A DNA stretch of 64,000 bases from Stappia sp. ES.058. GTDB lineage: Bacteria; Pseudomonadota; Alphaproteobacteria; Rhizobiales; Stappiaceae. The notes under the pieces were generated by a model. It saw only the letters and a list, made by a program, of their open reading frames with translations. It made no database searches and was not told the origin of the DNA. This document shows positions 27,584 through 36,009 of the stretch, one piece after another. Within the stretch, counting starts at the first letter, position 1; every line of letters starts with the position of its first letter. A program made the position numbers and the translations under genes. The stretch is taken from the NCBI RefSeq assembly GCF_900105595.1, contig NZ_LT629784.1:1364001-1428000 (forward strand), in the 5' to 3' direction.

Positions 27584-28444
27584 ATGAGTGCCAATCCAAG
27601 AACGGTGTTTTCCGTCAACGGACAGACGGTTGCCGGCGAGGACACGACGCCGGCGGCCATCGAGACAACGGTCAGCGTCAATGGAAAGGTGATCGACAGC
27701 CGGACAATCGCCGCGGAGGCCCAGAACCACGAGGCGCCCAGGGGCAAGCCCGGCCTGGCGTGGAAGAAGGCGGCCAATGCCGTTGCCCTGCGCACGCTTC
27801 TGCTTGAGGACGCGCGGCGCCGTGGCCTTGAACCCGACCCCGTGGAGGTCGGCCCCAACCGGTACGAGACCGAAGAGGAATCGCTCATCCGGGCGCTTCT
27901 GGAAATCGCCGTCGAAATCGAGCCGCCCACGGAAGCGGAGATCAGCGCCGAATGGGTGCGCGACCCCGACCGGTTTCGCGCGCCGCCGCTCTGGGAGGTC
28001 TCGCATCTTCTTGTCGCTTGCGATCAGGCCGACAAGGCGCAGGCCGAGGTGGCAAGGGCGAGAGCGGTCGACCTGGCGCAGCGTGCGCTCGACGATCCGG
28101 CCGGGTTTTCGCGCCTGGCGTCGGAACACAGCGATTGCGGATCGAAGTCTTCCGGGGGCGCGCTGGGTCAGCTTAGCCCCGGTGATACCGTCCCGGAATT
28201 CGAAGCCGTCCTGCGCCGCCTTGCAGAGGGCGAAATCACGCCCGACCCGGTCCCGACCCGCCATGGATGGCACCTCATCCGGATGGATGCGGCGGCACCC
28301 GGCGCCGTCCTGCCGTTCGAGGCGGTGCGCGACAAGATCGCAGCGGCGATGGAAAAGGCCGCATGGGCACGGGAGGCCCGCGCGTTCGTCAACCGGTTGG
28401 TCGCCGACGCCGACATCGCCGGTGTCGACCTGCACCCGGTCTAG
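27584..28444 (+). CDS. PpiC-type (parvulin) peptidyl-prolyl isomerase of the nar operon
   Basis: 286 residues without a signal peptide, so cytoplasmic. The C-terminal half is a parvulin domain (WEVSHLLVA, then SGGALGQLSPGDTVPEFEAV and TRHGWHLIRM). The N-terminal part is NifM-like, with an odd doubled motif (VFSVNGQTV, then TVSVNGKVI, at about residues 8-34). PpiC genes after narI are known in several denitrifiers and are presumed to help fold or assemble Nar. The six-base gap supports co-transcription. Confidence 0.82.
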   Translation: MSANPRTVFSVNGQTVAGEDTTPAAIETTVSVNGKVIDSRTIAAEAQNHEAPRGKPGLAWKKAANAVALRTLLLEDARRRGLEPDPVEVGPNRYETEEESLIRALLEIAVEIEPPTEAEISAEWVRDPDRFRAPPLWEVSHLLVACDQADKAQAEVARARAVDLAQRALDDPAGFSRLASEHSDCGSKSSGGALGQLSPGDTVPEFEAVLRRLAEGEITPDPVPTRHGWHLIRMDAAAPGAVLPFEAVRDKIAAAMEKAAWAREARAFVNRLVADADIAGVDLHPV

Positions 28445-28464
28445 CCGAAGGGAAGGGGAAACCC

Positions 28465-29037
28465 ATGCGCAGCGATGCAGACCAGGGGCGGCGGGGCGAT
28501 TGCATGCGACCAACCGATCGGAGCCTGCTGAGCGATCCGTTGACCTTCTTTCACGAGGATCACCTGCGCGAACGGGAAATCTGCGCCATGCTCGAAAGGA
28601 TCGCCACCTCCGAAGCGCCGCAGGGCTGTGCGGTGACCCATGTTCTCGGGTTCTTGAGGGAAGAACTTCCTCTTCACCTGGAAGATGAGGAACAGGATCT
28701 GTTTCCTCTGCTCAGGCGTCGATGCGATCCTTCGGATGAGATCGGGAAGGCCATCGACCGCCTCGCAAGTGACCACCGGCGTTGCGATGTAGAGACGCCG
28801 TCCATCGTGGCAGCGCTCGCGCGGCTGGAGCCCGGCGGGGAAGGCCTGTCCCCGGACGAGCGCGAGCGTGTGGTCGCTTTCGTCGGTCATGCCAGAAGCC
28901 ATCTGATCTTTGAGAACGCGATCATTCTGCCGTTCGCCAGGCTGCGCCTGAGCGAAAACGACCTGCACACCCTGACCCTGCGGATGAGACAGCGCCGTGG
29001 ATTGAGCCGACCGACGGAGACGATACATGCTGGCTGA
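28465..29037 (+). CDS. Hemerythrin-like HHE domain protein in the nar operon
   Basis: 190 residues from the ATG at 28465 (AAGGGG upstream; an internal ATG at 28504 is possible). Candidate di-iron ligands are His30/His33 in FFHEDHLRE, His71 and Glu75 in LHLEDEE, His104 in DHRRCD, and His142, His146 and Glu150 in GHARSHLIFENAI. HHE proteins bind O2 or NO or repair Fe-S clusters. Inside a nitrate reductase operon an NO/O2 sensing or protective role is plausible but unproven. Its end overlaps the carbonic anhydrase start by 11 bases. Confidence 0.8.
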   Translation: MRSDADQGRRGDCMRPTDRSLLSDPLTFFHEDHLREREICAMLERIATSEAPQGCAVTHVLGFLREELPLHLEDEEQDLFPLLRRRCDPSDEIGKAIDRLASDHRRCDVETPSIVAALARLEPGGEGLSPDERERVVAFVGHARSHLIFENAIILPFARLRLSENDLHTLTLRMRQRRGLSRPTETIHAG

Positions 29038-29644
29038 TCTGCTGGAGCGAAACATCGTGTGGTCACAGGCCCGCAGCTCCGAGGACCCGGGGTATTTCTT
29101 GCGGCTTGCCTCGCAGCAAACGCCTGAATTCTTCTGGATCGGCTGCTCCGACAGCCGTGTACCGGCAAATGTCGTTGCCGGTCTCGATCCGGGCGAGGTC
29201 TTCGTCCATCGCAACGTGGCGAATGTGGTTCATTCCTCGGACATGAACCTCCTGTCGGCGCTCGAGTTCGCGGTCGATGCACTGAAGGTGCGCGAGATCA
29301 TCGTCTGCGGTCACTACGGATGTGGCGGCGTGAAAGCCGCGACGGAAGACATGCCGCACGGATTGGCCGACCACTGGCTGGAGCCGATACGACGGCTTGC
29401 ACGGGCCTATGCGCTGGATCTGGCCAAATGCGCGGACGTCGACGAACGGCGCGACCAGTTGGCGGAACTGAATGTGATCGAGGGCGTTCGCCGCGTCGCG
29501 GAAACGCCCATCGTTCAAAAGGCCTGGACCCGTCGCACGGATCTTCGCGTTCATGGCTTGATCTACGGGCTCAAGAATGGGCGATTGCGCAATCTCGATT
29601 GTTCGGTCGGACCCGGGCACTTCCTGAAGGAGGCGGTGAAATGA
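29027..29644 (+). CDS. Beta-class carbonic anhydrase
   Basis: 205 residues with all class signatures: zinc ligands Cys40, His96 and Cys99, the Asp42-Arg44 pair in CSDSR, and CGHYGCGG. It interconverts CO2 and bicarbonate in the cytoplasm. Its start overlaps the hemerythrin gene and its stop overlaps moeA (ATGA), so it is firmly inside the nar operon. That is an uncommon home for this enzyme; it may balance pH or bicarbonate during anaerobic growth or formate oxidation. Confidence 0.92.
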   Translation: MLADLLERNIVWSQARSSEDPGYFLRLASQQTPEFFWIGCSDSRVPANVVAGLDPGEVFVHRNVANVVHSSDMNLLSALEFAVDALKVREIIVCGHYGCGGVKAATEDMPHGLADHWLEPIRRLARAYALDLAKCADVDERRDQLAELNVIEGVRRVAETPIVQKAWTRRTDLRVHGLIYGLKNGRLRNLDCSVGPGHFLKEAVK

Positions 29645-30921
29645 CGGTCCTGCTGAAAAGCATGCCCGCCGGTTGCGGATGTGATGCACCGGAACATGCC
29701 AAGACACTCGTCAGCATCGATGAAGCGCTGCGCCGGATCTCTCAGGCGGTATGTCCCGTGAAGGAGACGGAGCGCCTTGCGCTTGGCGATGCCATCGGAC
29801 GCATATTGGCCGAGCCGGTGCAAAGCCGTGGCGCGATGCCGCCGTTCGACAATGCGGCGATGGATGGCTATGCCATCGATGCCGGCGCCTTGAGCGGCAA
29901 CGGGCCATGGGTGCTGTCCGTTTGCGCGAGGCTGGCTGCCGGGCAACCGGTCGAGACGCCCCTGGCGAACGGGGGCGCGGCCCGGATCTTCACCGGCGCC
30001 CAGATTCCCGAAGGCGCGGATACGGTCGTGATGCAGGAACATGTTCGCCGGCTCACGGACACGATCCATCTCGAGCGCAGGCCGGATGCGGGCGCAAACA
30101 TCCGCCGCGCCGGAAGCGAGATGGATGCGGGTGAAACGGTGCTGGACGCCGGACGCAGTCTGGGGTCCCGCGAGATCGCCGCCTGCGCGGCGGCGGGCGC
30201 TGGCGACGTTTCGGTCCGCCGGCGTGTGCGTGTCGCCCTGCTCGTGACGGGGGATGAAGTGCGCCAGGCGGGGTCGGCTCGCGCGGCTGCGCAGATCTGG
30301 GATACCAATACCCCGATGCTTCGCGGCGAACTCGCCGGACAAGACGTCGACCTGGTTGTGGTGGAGACGTCTCTCGACAGCCGCGCAGGCCTCAAGGGTC
30401 GGCTGGCGGAGGTTGCCTGCGAGGCAGACCTCGTGATTACCACCGGCGGACTTTCGGTCGGTGAGGAAGATCATGTCAGATCGGCGCTTGGCGATCTTGA
30501 CGCGGACATCCGCTTTGCCGGGGTCGCCATCAAGCCGGGAAAGCCGGTGGCCTTCGGTCGTCTCGGTTCCGCCCTCTGGCTCGGTCTGCCGGGCAATCCG
30601 CTCGCGGCCTTCGTCACCTGGCAGCTCTTCGGGACAGCGGTGCTGCGGCGACTGAACGGTCAACCGATCTCCGGCTTGCCAAGGCGCAACGTCGTCACCG
30701 CCCATGGAATCCGGCGCAAGGCTGGACGGTGCGAGGTGCGCCCGGTCTCCATCGTCGGTTTTGACGCTTTGGGCCGGGAGGTCGTGACCTTTCAAAACGC
30801 AACACATTCCGAACGGGTCGGTCGTTTGCCGGATACCCACGGCCTGATGTTCCTGCCGGCCGAAACGGACATTCTGCCGGAGGGCGCACTCGTCGAGTTC
30901 CAGCAATTTCCCGGACTTTGA
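29641..30921 (+). CDS. moeA: Molybdopterin molybdenumtransferase MoeA (nar operon copy)
   Basis: 426 residues from the ATG overlapping the carbonic anhydrase stop. Canonical MoeA motifs are PPFDNAAMDGYAI near residues 61-73, TGDE near 202 and TTGGLSVGEEDHV near 266. It inserts molybdate into adenylylated molybdopterin. A second, divergent MoeA lies at 52089-53375, so this copy probably serves nitrate reductase under nar control. An unusual Cys-rich start (AGCGCDAPEH) precedes the fold. Confidence 0.9.
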   Translation: MTVLLKSMPAGCGCDAPEHAKTLVSIDEALRRISQAVCPVKETERLALGDAIGRILAEPVQSRGAMPPFDNAAMDGYAIDAGALSGNGPWVLSVCARLAAGQPVETPLANGGAARIFTGAQIPEGADTVVMQEHVRRLTDTIHLERRPDAGANIRRAGSEMDAGETVLDAGRSLGSREIAACAAAGAGDVSVRRRVRVALLVTGDEVRQAGSARAAAQIWDTNTPMLRGELAGQDVDLVVVETSLDSRAGLKGRLAEVACEADLVITTGGLSVGEEDHVRSALGDLDADIRFAGVAIKPGKPVAFGRLGSALWLGLPGNPLAAFVTWQLFGTAVLRRLNGQPISGLPRRNVVTAHGIRRKAGRCEVRPVSIVGFDALGREVVTFQNATHSERVGRLPDTHGLMFLPAETDILPEGALVEFQQFPGL

Positions 30922-30933
30922 GGAGAACCCATC

Positions 30934-31455
30934 ATGAAGATCGCCTACACGGTGGCACCTGGACGCGGCGATACCGATCTGCTGCTTTTCGGGCTCTCTC
31001 GTTGCCTTCTGGAAAAGGACGTTCGCGCGACGGGGGTGGTACAGATCAACGCGGCGCGCGACGACGCCGGCCCTTGCGATATGGACGTGAAGGTCCTGCC
31101 CGATGGACCCGTTATCCGGATTTCGCAAAGCCTGGGCCGGGAGGCGAGGGGATGCCGGCTTGATCCGACCGCGCTGGAACGGGCTGTCGGGCTTGTCGAA
31201 ACCCGGCTTGCTGCCAGCGTGGACTGTCTGATCGTCAACAAATTTGGCAAGCACGAGGCAGAAGGGCGCGGGTTTCGAACCGCCATCGCCGAGGCGCTAT
31301 CGGCAGATATTCCGGTTCTGGTCGGGCTCAATCGCCTCAATGCCGAGGCCTTCCACAAGTTCTCCGGGGGGTTAGCCACGGAGCTGCCTCCGAACATCGA
31401 GGATCTCGCCTGCTGGATGACGTCGGTGACAGCGGCGAAGTCGAGCACCGCTTAA
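30934..31455 (+). CDS. DUF2478 protein, end of the nar operon
   Basis: 173 residues matching my memory of the DUF2478 family, which is found with molybdenum-related genes in proteobacteria. It begins MKIAYTVAPGRGDTDLLLFG, a nucleotide-binding-like strand-loop that lacks a proper P-loop Lys. VDCLIVNKFGKHEAEGRGF is the other conserved block and resembles the strand of a P-loop ATPase. The role is unknown; co-transcription with moeA suggests molybdenum handling. Confidence 0.65.
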   Translation: MKIAYTVAPGRGDTDLLLFGLSRCLLEKDVRATGVVQINAARDDAGPCDMDVKVLPDGPVIRISQSLGREARGCRLDPTALERAVGLVETRLAASVDCLIVNKFGKHEAEGRGFRTAIAEALSADIPVLVGLNRLNAEAFHKFSGGLATELPPNIEDLACWMTSVTAAKSSTA

Positions 31456-31462
31456 GATGCAT

Positions 31463-31478
31463 ACGCCCGTCCGGGCGT
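31463..31478 (+). terminator. Possible terminator hairpin after the nar operon
   Basis: ACGCCCG and CGGGCGT form a short inverted repeat eight bases after the DUF2478 stop, followed by further GC-rich dyad sequence (GCCGGCGGCCGG). No T-run is present, so this is a weak call. Confidence 0.35.
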
Positions 31479-31534
31479 GTGGCTGCCGGCGGCCGGTCGA
31501 ACTTCGGTCCTGTTGTGGCGCTTTCGGACAGGTT

Positions 31535-31570
31535 AGATCATATGATCTTGTTTTTTAGATCATTTGATCT
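31535..31570. promoter_or_regulatory. Paired operators of the Xre-RES toxin-antitoxin operon
   Basis: AGATCATATGATCT (31535-31548) is a perfect palindrome. AGATCATTTGATCT (31557-31570) repeats it with 13 of 14 bases the same. Centres are 22 bases apart, two helical turns. They flank and overlap a candidate -35 and abut a candidate -10, as expected for autorepression by antitoxin or complex. Confidence 0.75.
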
Positions 31571-31576
31571 TATGTT
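31548..31576 (+). promoter_or_regulatory. Candidate promoter of the toxin-antitoxin operon
   Basis: TTGTTT (31548-31553) and TATGTT (31571-31576) are 17 bases apart. The second palindrome fills most of the spacer. The antitoxin start lies 24 bases past the -10. Confidence 0.45.
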
Positions 31577-31600
31577 GATTGTCGCAACAGGAATCTCCCT

Positions 31601-31990
31601 ATGGAAAACCTCGTGATGGAGCGCGCCGCGCCCGATCGGCAGGCGGTGGCACTCAAAGCCTTCGGGCGCATCGCCGACGCCTGGTCGTTGACCTTGCGCG
31701 AGGCCGCAGCGCTTGCCGATATGTCCGATTCGACGTGGAAACGTGCGAAGAAGCCCGGCTATGCAGGGGATCTCACGCGGGATCAGATGTTGCGGTTGAG
31801 TGCGCTCGTCGGTCTCTACAAGTCGCTCGAATTGTACTTCAGCGAGCCGCTCTCGCGCGACTGGGTCAAGCTCGCGAACCGCGGGCCGGAATTCGACGGC
31901 GTGCGCCCTGTGGATGCGATGATCACGGGCGGTCTTCCCAAGATCTTGCGCGTGCGCACCTATGTCGATGCCTTGCGGGGGGGCGTGTGA
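31601..31990 (+). CDS. Antitoxin, Xre/MbcA/ParS type
   Basis: 129 residues. The N-terminal part is a helix-turn-helix-like bundle (LREAAALADMSDSTWKRAKKPG), followed by the antitoxin-binding/toxin-binding domain with LSALVGLYKSLELYF and GRPEFDG-like RGPEFDGVRPVDAMITGG, the signature of DUF2384 antitoxins. It should neutralise the RES toxin encoded next and bind the twin palindromes upstream. Its stop overlaps the toxin GTG start (GTGA). Confidence 0.87.
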   Translation: MENLVMERAAPDRQAVALKAFGRIADAWSLTLREAAALADMSDSTWKRAKKPGYAGDLTRDQMLRLSALVGLYKSLELYFSEPLSRDWVKLANRGPEFDGVRPVDAMITGGLPKILRVRTYVDALRGGV

Positions 31991-32676
31991 GGATCACCGC
32001 GATCAACGATCGGGCACTGGTCCGGCTGATTTCGGAAACGCATCACAAGCCGCCCGTGTTACGCGGGCTTGTCGATACGGACGAGGAAGCGGCAATTCTG
32101 GCGGATCTGGAAGGCGAAACGAGCGCGCGGCTGATCGCCGAGCGGGAGGGGCGTCCCGATCTCGATCGCCGTGAATTGGCCTTTGCCCGGCGTGCCCATG
32201 ATCTCCGGCTCTATGGCGAGAGCCATATAAACGCGGCCTTCACCTACACCAGGCCCGCCGGCAACCGCTTCAACAGCGGGGATCGTGGCGCATGGTATTG
32301 CGCCTGGGATCTGCTGACGAGTGCACAGGAGGTCGGCTTTCACCGGACGCGGGAACTCGGTTTTGTGGGCCGATACGAGGACGAGGCGCGCTATGTCGAA
32401 CTGCTTGCCGACTTCATCGGCGATTTTCCCGACCTCCACGGCGCGGCGCATCCGGCGCTCGCGCCCGACCCGCAGGAAGGCTATCCGGCCGGGCAGGCTC
32501 TCGCCGCCGATCTGCGCCGAGACGGGCACAGGGGTCTTGTCTATCCGTCTGTCCGGCATGATGAGGGGCGGTGCTTCGTCGCCTTCGATCCCGGCATTGT
32601 CCAGAACGTCCGGCCAGGCGCGAGTTGGAAACTCGTTTGGACGGGGTCGCCGGAGTTTGCGGTTGAGGGGGTGTGA
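31987..32676 (+). CDS. RES-domain toxin (NAD+-degrading family)
   Basis: 229 residues from a GTG that overlaps the antitoxin stop. The RES active-site pattern is visible: Arg94 in GNRF, Tyr104 in WYCAW and Glu115 in AQEV, with the 10- and 11-residue spacing of characterised members. Those toxins phosphorolyse or hydrolyse NAD+. An N-terminal extension of roughly 80 residues makes it longer than minimal RES proteins. No mobile element flanks it. Confidence 0.85.
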   Translation: MRITAINDRALVRLISETHHKPPVLRGLVDTDEEAAILADLEGETSARLIAEREGRPDLDRRELAFARRAHDLRLYGESHINAAFTYTRPAGNRFNSGDRGAWYCAWDLLTSAQEVGFHRTRELGFVGRYEDEARYVELLADFIGDFPDLHGAAHPALAPDPQEGYPAGQALAADLRRDGHRGLVYPSVRHDEGRCFVAFDPGIVQNVRPGASWKLVWTGSPEFAVEGV

Positions 32677-32889
32677 CGTTGAAGCGGGAGTTCGGTGAGG
32701 CGTAGAGAATTTCATCGCATCGTATCCCTGCGCCCGGTAAACAGTCGTTCGTAAGCCTGCCTCATGTCAGCGCACACACTGACGCCGTTTCCTTGGGACT
32801 GAAGAGCGCGCGACGGACCGTTTGCGGGGACGGTTTCCACTCTTTTGCAAAGCGCCACGACCGGCGGCGAACCTTCGAAAGCCGTTTTC

Positions 32890-34737
32890 ATGACCACCCC
32901 TCAACTCCTGATCTATTCAATCCTTGCCGCCACGATGGGGCTCTTTCTCTGGGGGCGATATAGGCATGACATTGTGGCATTGGCGGCGCTGCTGGCCTGC
33001 GTGGTCGCCGGACTGATTCCGGCTGAGGATGCCTTCGCGGGCTTCGGCCACCCGGCGGTGATCACCGTTGCCAGTGTTCTGATTCTGAGCAGAGGCCTTC
33101 AGAACACGGGTGCCGTGGACTGGTTGGCGCGAAGCGTCCTGCCGCGCAACGCCGGTCGCTTGACCAGCATGGTGGCACTGATGGGACTTGGCGCGGCGCT
33201 GTCCGGTTTCATGAACAATGTCGGAGCGATGGCGCTTTTGATGCCGATCGCACTGCAGCTCTCGAACCGGTTGGAACTGACGCCCGGACAGGTGCTCATG
33301 CCGTTGGCCTTTGGCACCATTTTGGGCGGGATGACCACGCTTATCGGGACGCCGCCCAATCTGATTGTTTCGGGTTTTCGGGAGGAAGTCGGGCTGGGGC
33401 ATTTCGCCATATTCGACTTTGCACCGGTGGGGCTCGCCGTTGCGGTGGCGGGATTGGTCTTTGTGGTCTCTTTCGGTTGGCGCCTGGTGCCCGCGCGCGA
33501 ATCCGCGACAGGCGAAGGCTTCGAGACCGGTGCATATTTCACGGAATTGCATGTGCCGGAAGACAGCAAGGCGGTCGGCTTGACCCTGCGGGCGTTCGAG
33601 CGGGAGATCGAGGACAGCGACGCTCAGGTCGTCGGCCTGGTTCGCAACGAGGTTCGCCTCACCGCGCCGCATGGCGGGCGACATATCCAAGAGCATGACA
33701 TTCTCGTGCTTGAAGCCGATGTCGATGCGCTGGCTGAGGCGCTGTCGGTATTCGACATGTCGCTCGATCGGCAGAAGGATCAGGCGGAAGACGAAGAGGC
33801 TGACCCCAAGGAAGCCGAAACCGAAACCCAGGACGATGAAACCAAGGACGACGACGACCGTCAGGAGCGCGATCGCAACAACGATATCGTTTTGCGTGAA
33901 CTCGCCGTTCTGCCCGGATCGACGATTGTCGGACAGTCTGCCCGTGACCTGTTTCTTCGCACCCGCTACGGGCTCAATCTTCTGGCTGTCGCACGCGAGG
34001 GGCATCCGCCGCGTGCGAGGCTGCGGACGGTCAAGCTCAAGTCCGGCGACCTCCTGCTGGTGCAGGGCGCGGCGGATGCCGTGACCGGGTTCGTCAACGA
34101 AACAGGCTGCGTGCCGCTGGGTGCGCGTGAGTTGCGCATTCCCGACAAGCGCATGGCCATCATCGCCGGCACGATCATGCTGGCCGCGATCGGCATCGTG
34201 ACACTGGGCGTGCTTCCGGCCGCAGTCGCCTTTGCGCTTGGTGTGCTGGCCTCGATGGTGCTTCGCACCGTGCCGTTGCAACAGGTTTATACGGCGATCG
34301 ACTGGCCGGTGATCGTTCTTCTTGCGGCGTTGATCCCGGTTGCCGGAGCAATGCAGAGCACGGGTGCCGCCGATTTGCTGGCCCGCTTTCTTGTCGAGAC
34401 GATCGCCCAGGGAAATCCCGTTGCCGCGCTGACGGTGGTTCTTGTCACGACCATGTTCTTGTCGGACGTGATGAACAATGCAGCCACGGCCGCCGTGCTT
34501 TGTCCGATTGCACTTGGTATTGCCGCGACGTTGGGCGTCAGCCCCGACAGTTTTCTGATGGCGGTGGCGATCGGTGCCTCCTGCGCCTTCCTGACCCCGA
34601 TCGGACACCAGAACAACACCCTTATCCTGGGACCTGGCGGGTTTCGCTTTGGCGACTACTGGAGAATGGGTCTGCCGCTCGAGGTGCTCGTCGTTTGTGT
34701 CAGCATCCCGTTGCTGCTGGTTTTCTGGCCATTGTAG
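32890..34737 (+). CDS. SLC13/ArsB-type transporter with two RCK_C (TrkA-C) domains
   Basis: 615 residues from the ATG at 32890. Two blocks of membrane helices, each with an ion-transporter signature (FMNNVGAMALLMPIAL; VMNNAATAAVLCPIAL), surround two regulatory TrkA-C domains. GTPPNLIV and TPIGHQNNTLI are typical substrate loops. Between the two RCK_C domains is a highly charged linker (about residues 298-333) rich in Asp, Glu and Lys. Substrates of the family include sulfate, dicarboxylates and other anions; none can be assigned here. Confidence 0.82.
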   Translation: MTTPQLLIYSILAATMGLFLWGRYRHDIVALAALLACVVAGLIPAEDAFAGFGHPAVITVASVLILSRGLQNTGAVDWLARSVLPRNAGRLTSMVALMGLGAALSGFMNNVGAMALLMPIALQLSNRLELTPGQVLMPLAFGTILGGMTTLIGTPPNLIVSGFREEVGLGHFAIFDFAPVGLAVAVAGLVFVVSFGWRLVPARESATGEGFETGAYFTELHVPEDSKAVGLTLRAFEREIEDSDAQVVGLVRNEVRLTAPHGGRHIQEHDILVLEADVDALAEALSVFDMSLDRQKDQAEDEEADPKEAETETQDDETKDDDDRQERDRNNDIVLRELAVLPGSTIVGQSARDLFLRTRYGLNLLAVAREGHPPRARLRTVKLKSGDLLLVQGAADAVTGFVNETGCVPLGARELRIPDKRMAIIAGTIMLAAIGIVTLGVLPAAVAFALGVLASMVLRTVPLQQVYTAIDWPVIVLLAALIPVAGAMQSTGAADLLARFLVETIAQGNPVAALTVVLVTTMFLSDVMNNAATAAVLCPIALGIAATLGVSPDSFLMAVAIGASCAFLTPIGHQNNTLILGPGGFRFGDYWRMGLPLEVLVVCVSIPLLLVFWPL

Positions 34738-34926
34738 ATCCGCCCGGCGGATGGTGCCGCCTTCGTGAGCCGTTGGACGGTTTCCCTCGCCTGCACTCTC
34801 GTCTATATGAAGGCTGGCACAAGCGACAGGGATCGTGCGCCTGATGAGCGACGCCATTGTTCGCGCCGACGTGCAACGGTACCCCGGTCGGCGCAACCGC
34901 TGGGAACAGTCCAAAGACCTGCGAAT

Positions 34927-35961
34927 ATGCAAATGAAGCAGAAATCCAGATTTGCCGTCGCGCCCATGATGGAGTGGACGGATCCGTTTTGCCGGGCGTT
35001 CCATCGTGCGCTCACAAAGCATGCGCTGCTTTACACGGAGATGGTCGCGTCGGCCGCTGTCGTGCATGGAGATCGCCAGCGCCTTTTGGGGTTTCGCGAT
35101 CTGGAGCATCCGGTTGCCTGTCAACTCGGCGGGTCGGATCCGCATCAGCTTGCCGAGGCCGCGCGCATCGTCGAGGATTGCGGCTATGACGAGATCAATC
35201 TTAATGTCGGCTGCCCGTCCGATCGCGTCCAGTCCGGACGGTTCGGCGCCTGCCTGATGCACGAGCCTGACGTGGTCGCCGCGAGCGTGGCGGCGATGAA
35301 GGCGGTCGTCGGGATCCCCGTGACGGTCAAATGCCGGATCGGCGTCGACGACCAGGATCCGGAGGTCGCGCTCGATGCGCTTGCGGACGCCGTTGTCTCA
35401 AGCGGCGTCGACGGTCTTTGGGTGCACGCCCGAAAAGCCTGGCTGAAGGGGCTCTCACCGAAGGAAAATCGCGACATTCCGCCGCTCGACTACGAAAGGG
35501 TCCACCGGCTGAAGCAAAGGTTCCCGGATCTCTTTGTCGGGATCAACGGCGGCATCGCTTCGCTTGAGGAGGCATCCGCGCAGCTTTCTCATGTCGATGG
35601 TGTCATGCTTGGCCGTGCCGCCTATCACGACCCCTGGCTGCTTGCCGGCGTCGACAGCCGGTTCTATGGCGCGAAAGATCCCGTCGCCAGCCGGACCGCG
35701 GCCATAGAGCGCTTCCGCCCGTTCCTCATCAAGCGACTGGAGGAGGGCGCAAGGGTGAACCAACTTCTGCGGCACATGCTGGGCCTTTATCATGGCGTTC
35801 CCGGCGCGCGCGCCTGGCGGCGGCGGCTGACGGTTGACGCCGTTCGTCCCGGAGCGGGGGTCGAGGTTCTTGACGCTGCGCTTGCCGAGATCACCCAGGC
35901 CGGGGTGGACAAATCCAGTGGTCTGGGTCAGTTAGAAATGACAGGGGCAGTCGGGGCTTGA
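34927..35961 (+). CDS. dusA: tRNA-dihydrouridine(20/20a) synthase DusA
   Basis: 344 residues from the ATG at 34927 (a second ATG follows two codons on). FMN-binding barrel with FAVAPMMEWTDPFCR at the start, catalytic Cys96 in NVGCPSDRVQSG, and KCRIGVDD and VHARKAWLKGLSPKENR typical of DusA. It reduces uridines in the tRNA D-loop. It stands alone on the plus strand, 48 bases ahead of the TauE/SafE gene. Confidence 0.93.
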   Translation: MQMKQKSRFAVAPMMEWTDPFCRAFHRALTKHALLYTEMVASAAVVHGDRQRLLGFRDLEHPVACQLGGSDPHQLAEAARIVEDCGYDEINLNVGCPSDRVQSGRFGACLMHEPDVVAASVAAMKAVVGIPVTVKCRIGVDDQDPEVALDALADAVVSSGVDGLWVHARKAWLKGLSPKENRDIPPLDYERVHRLKQRFPDLFVGINGGIASLEEASAQLSHVDGVMLGRAAYHDPWLLAGVDSRFYGAKDPVASRTAAIERFRPFLIKRLEEGARVNQLLRHMLGLYHGVPGARAWRRRLTVDAVRPGAGVEVLDAALAEITQAGVDKSSGLGQLEMTGAVGA

Positions 35962-36009
35962 CCTGATATCCCGTCTCCGTTTCGTTTTCCCACACCCTTG
36001 GGGGCTTCC

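Noticed and set aside
31535..31570. Repeats as part of a CRISPR array or transposon end
   Set aside because: Only two copies, each a self-contained palindrome at a promoter; no cas gene, target duplication or transposase.
32917..35262. Minus-strand frame of 781 codons antisense to the SLC13/RCK transporter and dusA
   Set aside because: Low-complexity Arg/Gln/His-rich translation opposite clear family members; a codon-bias shadow.
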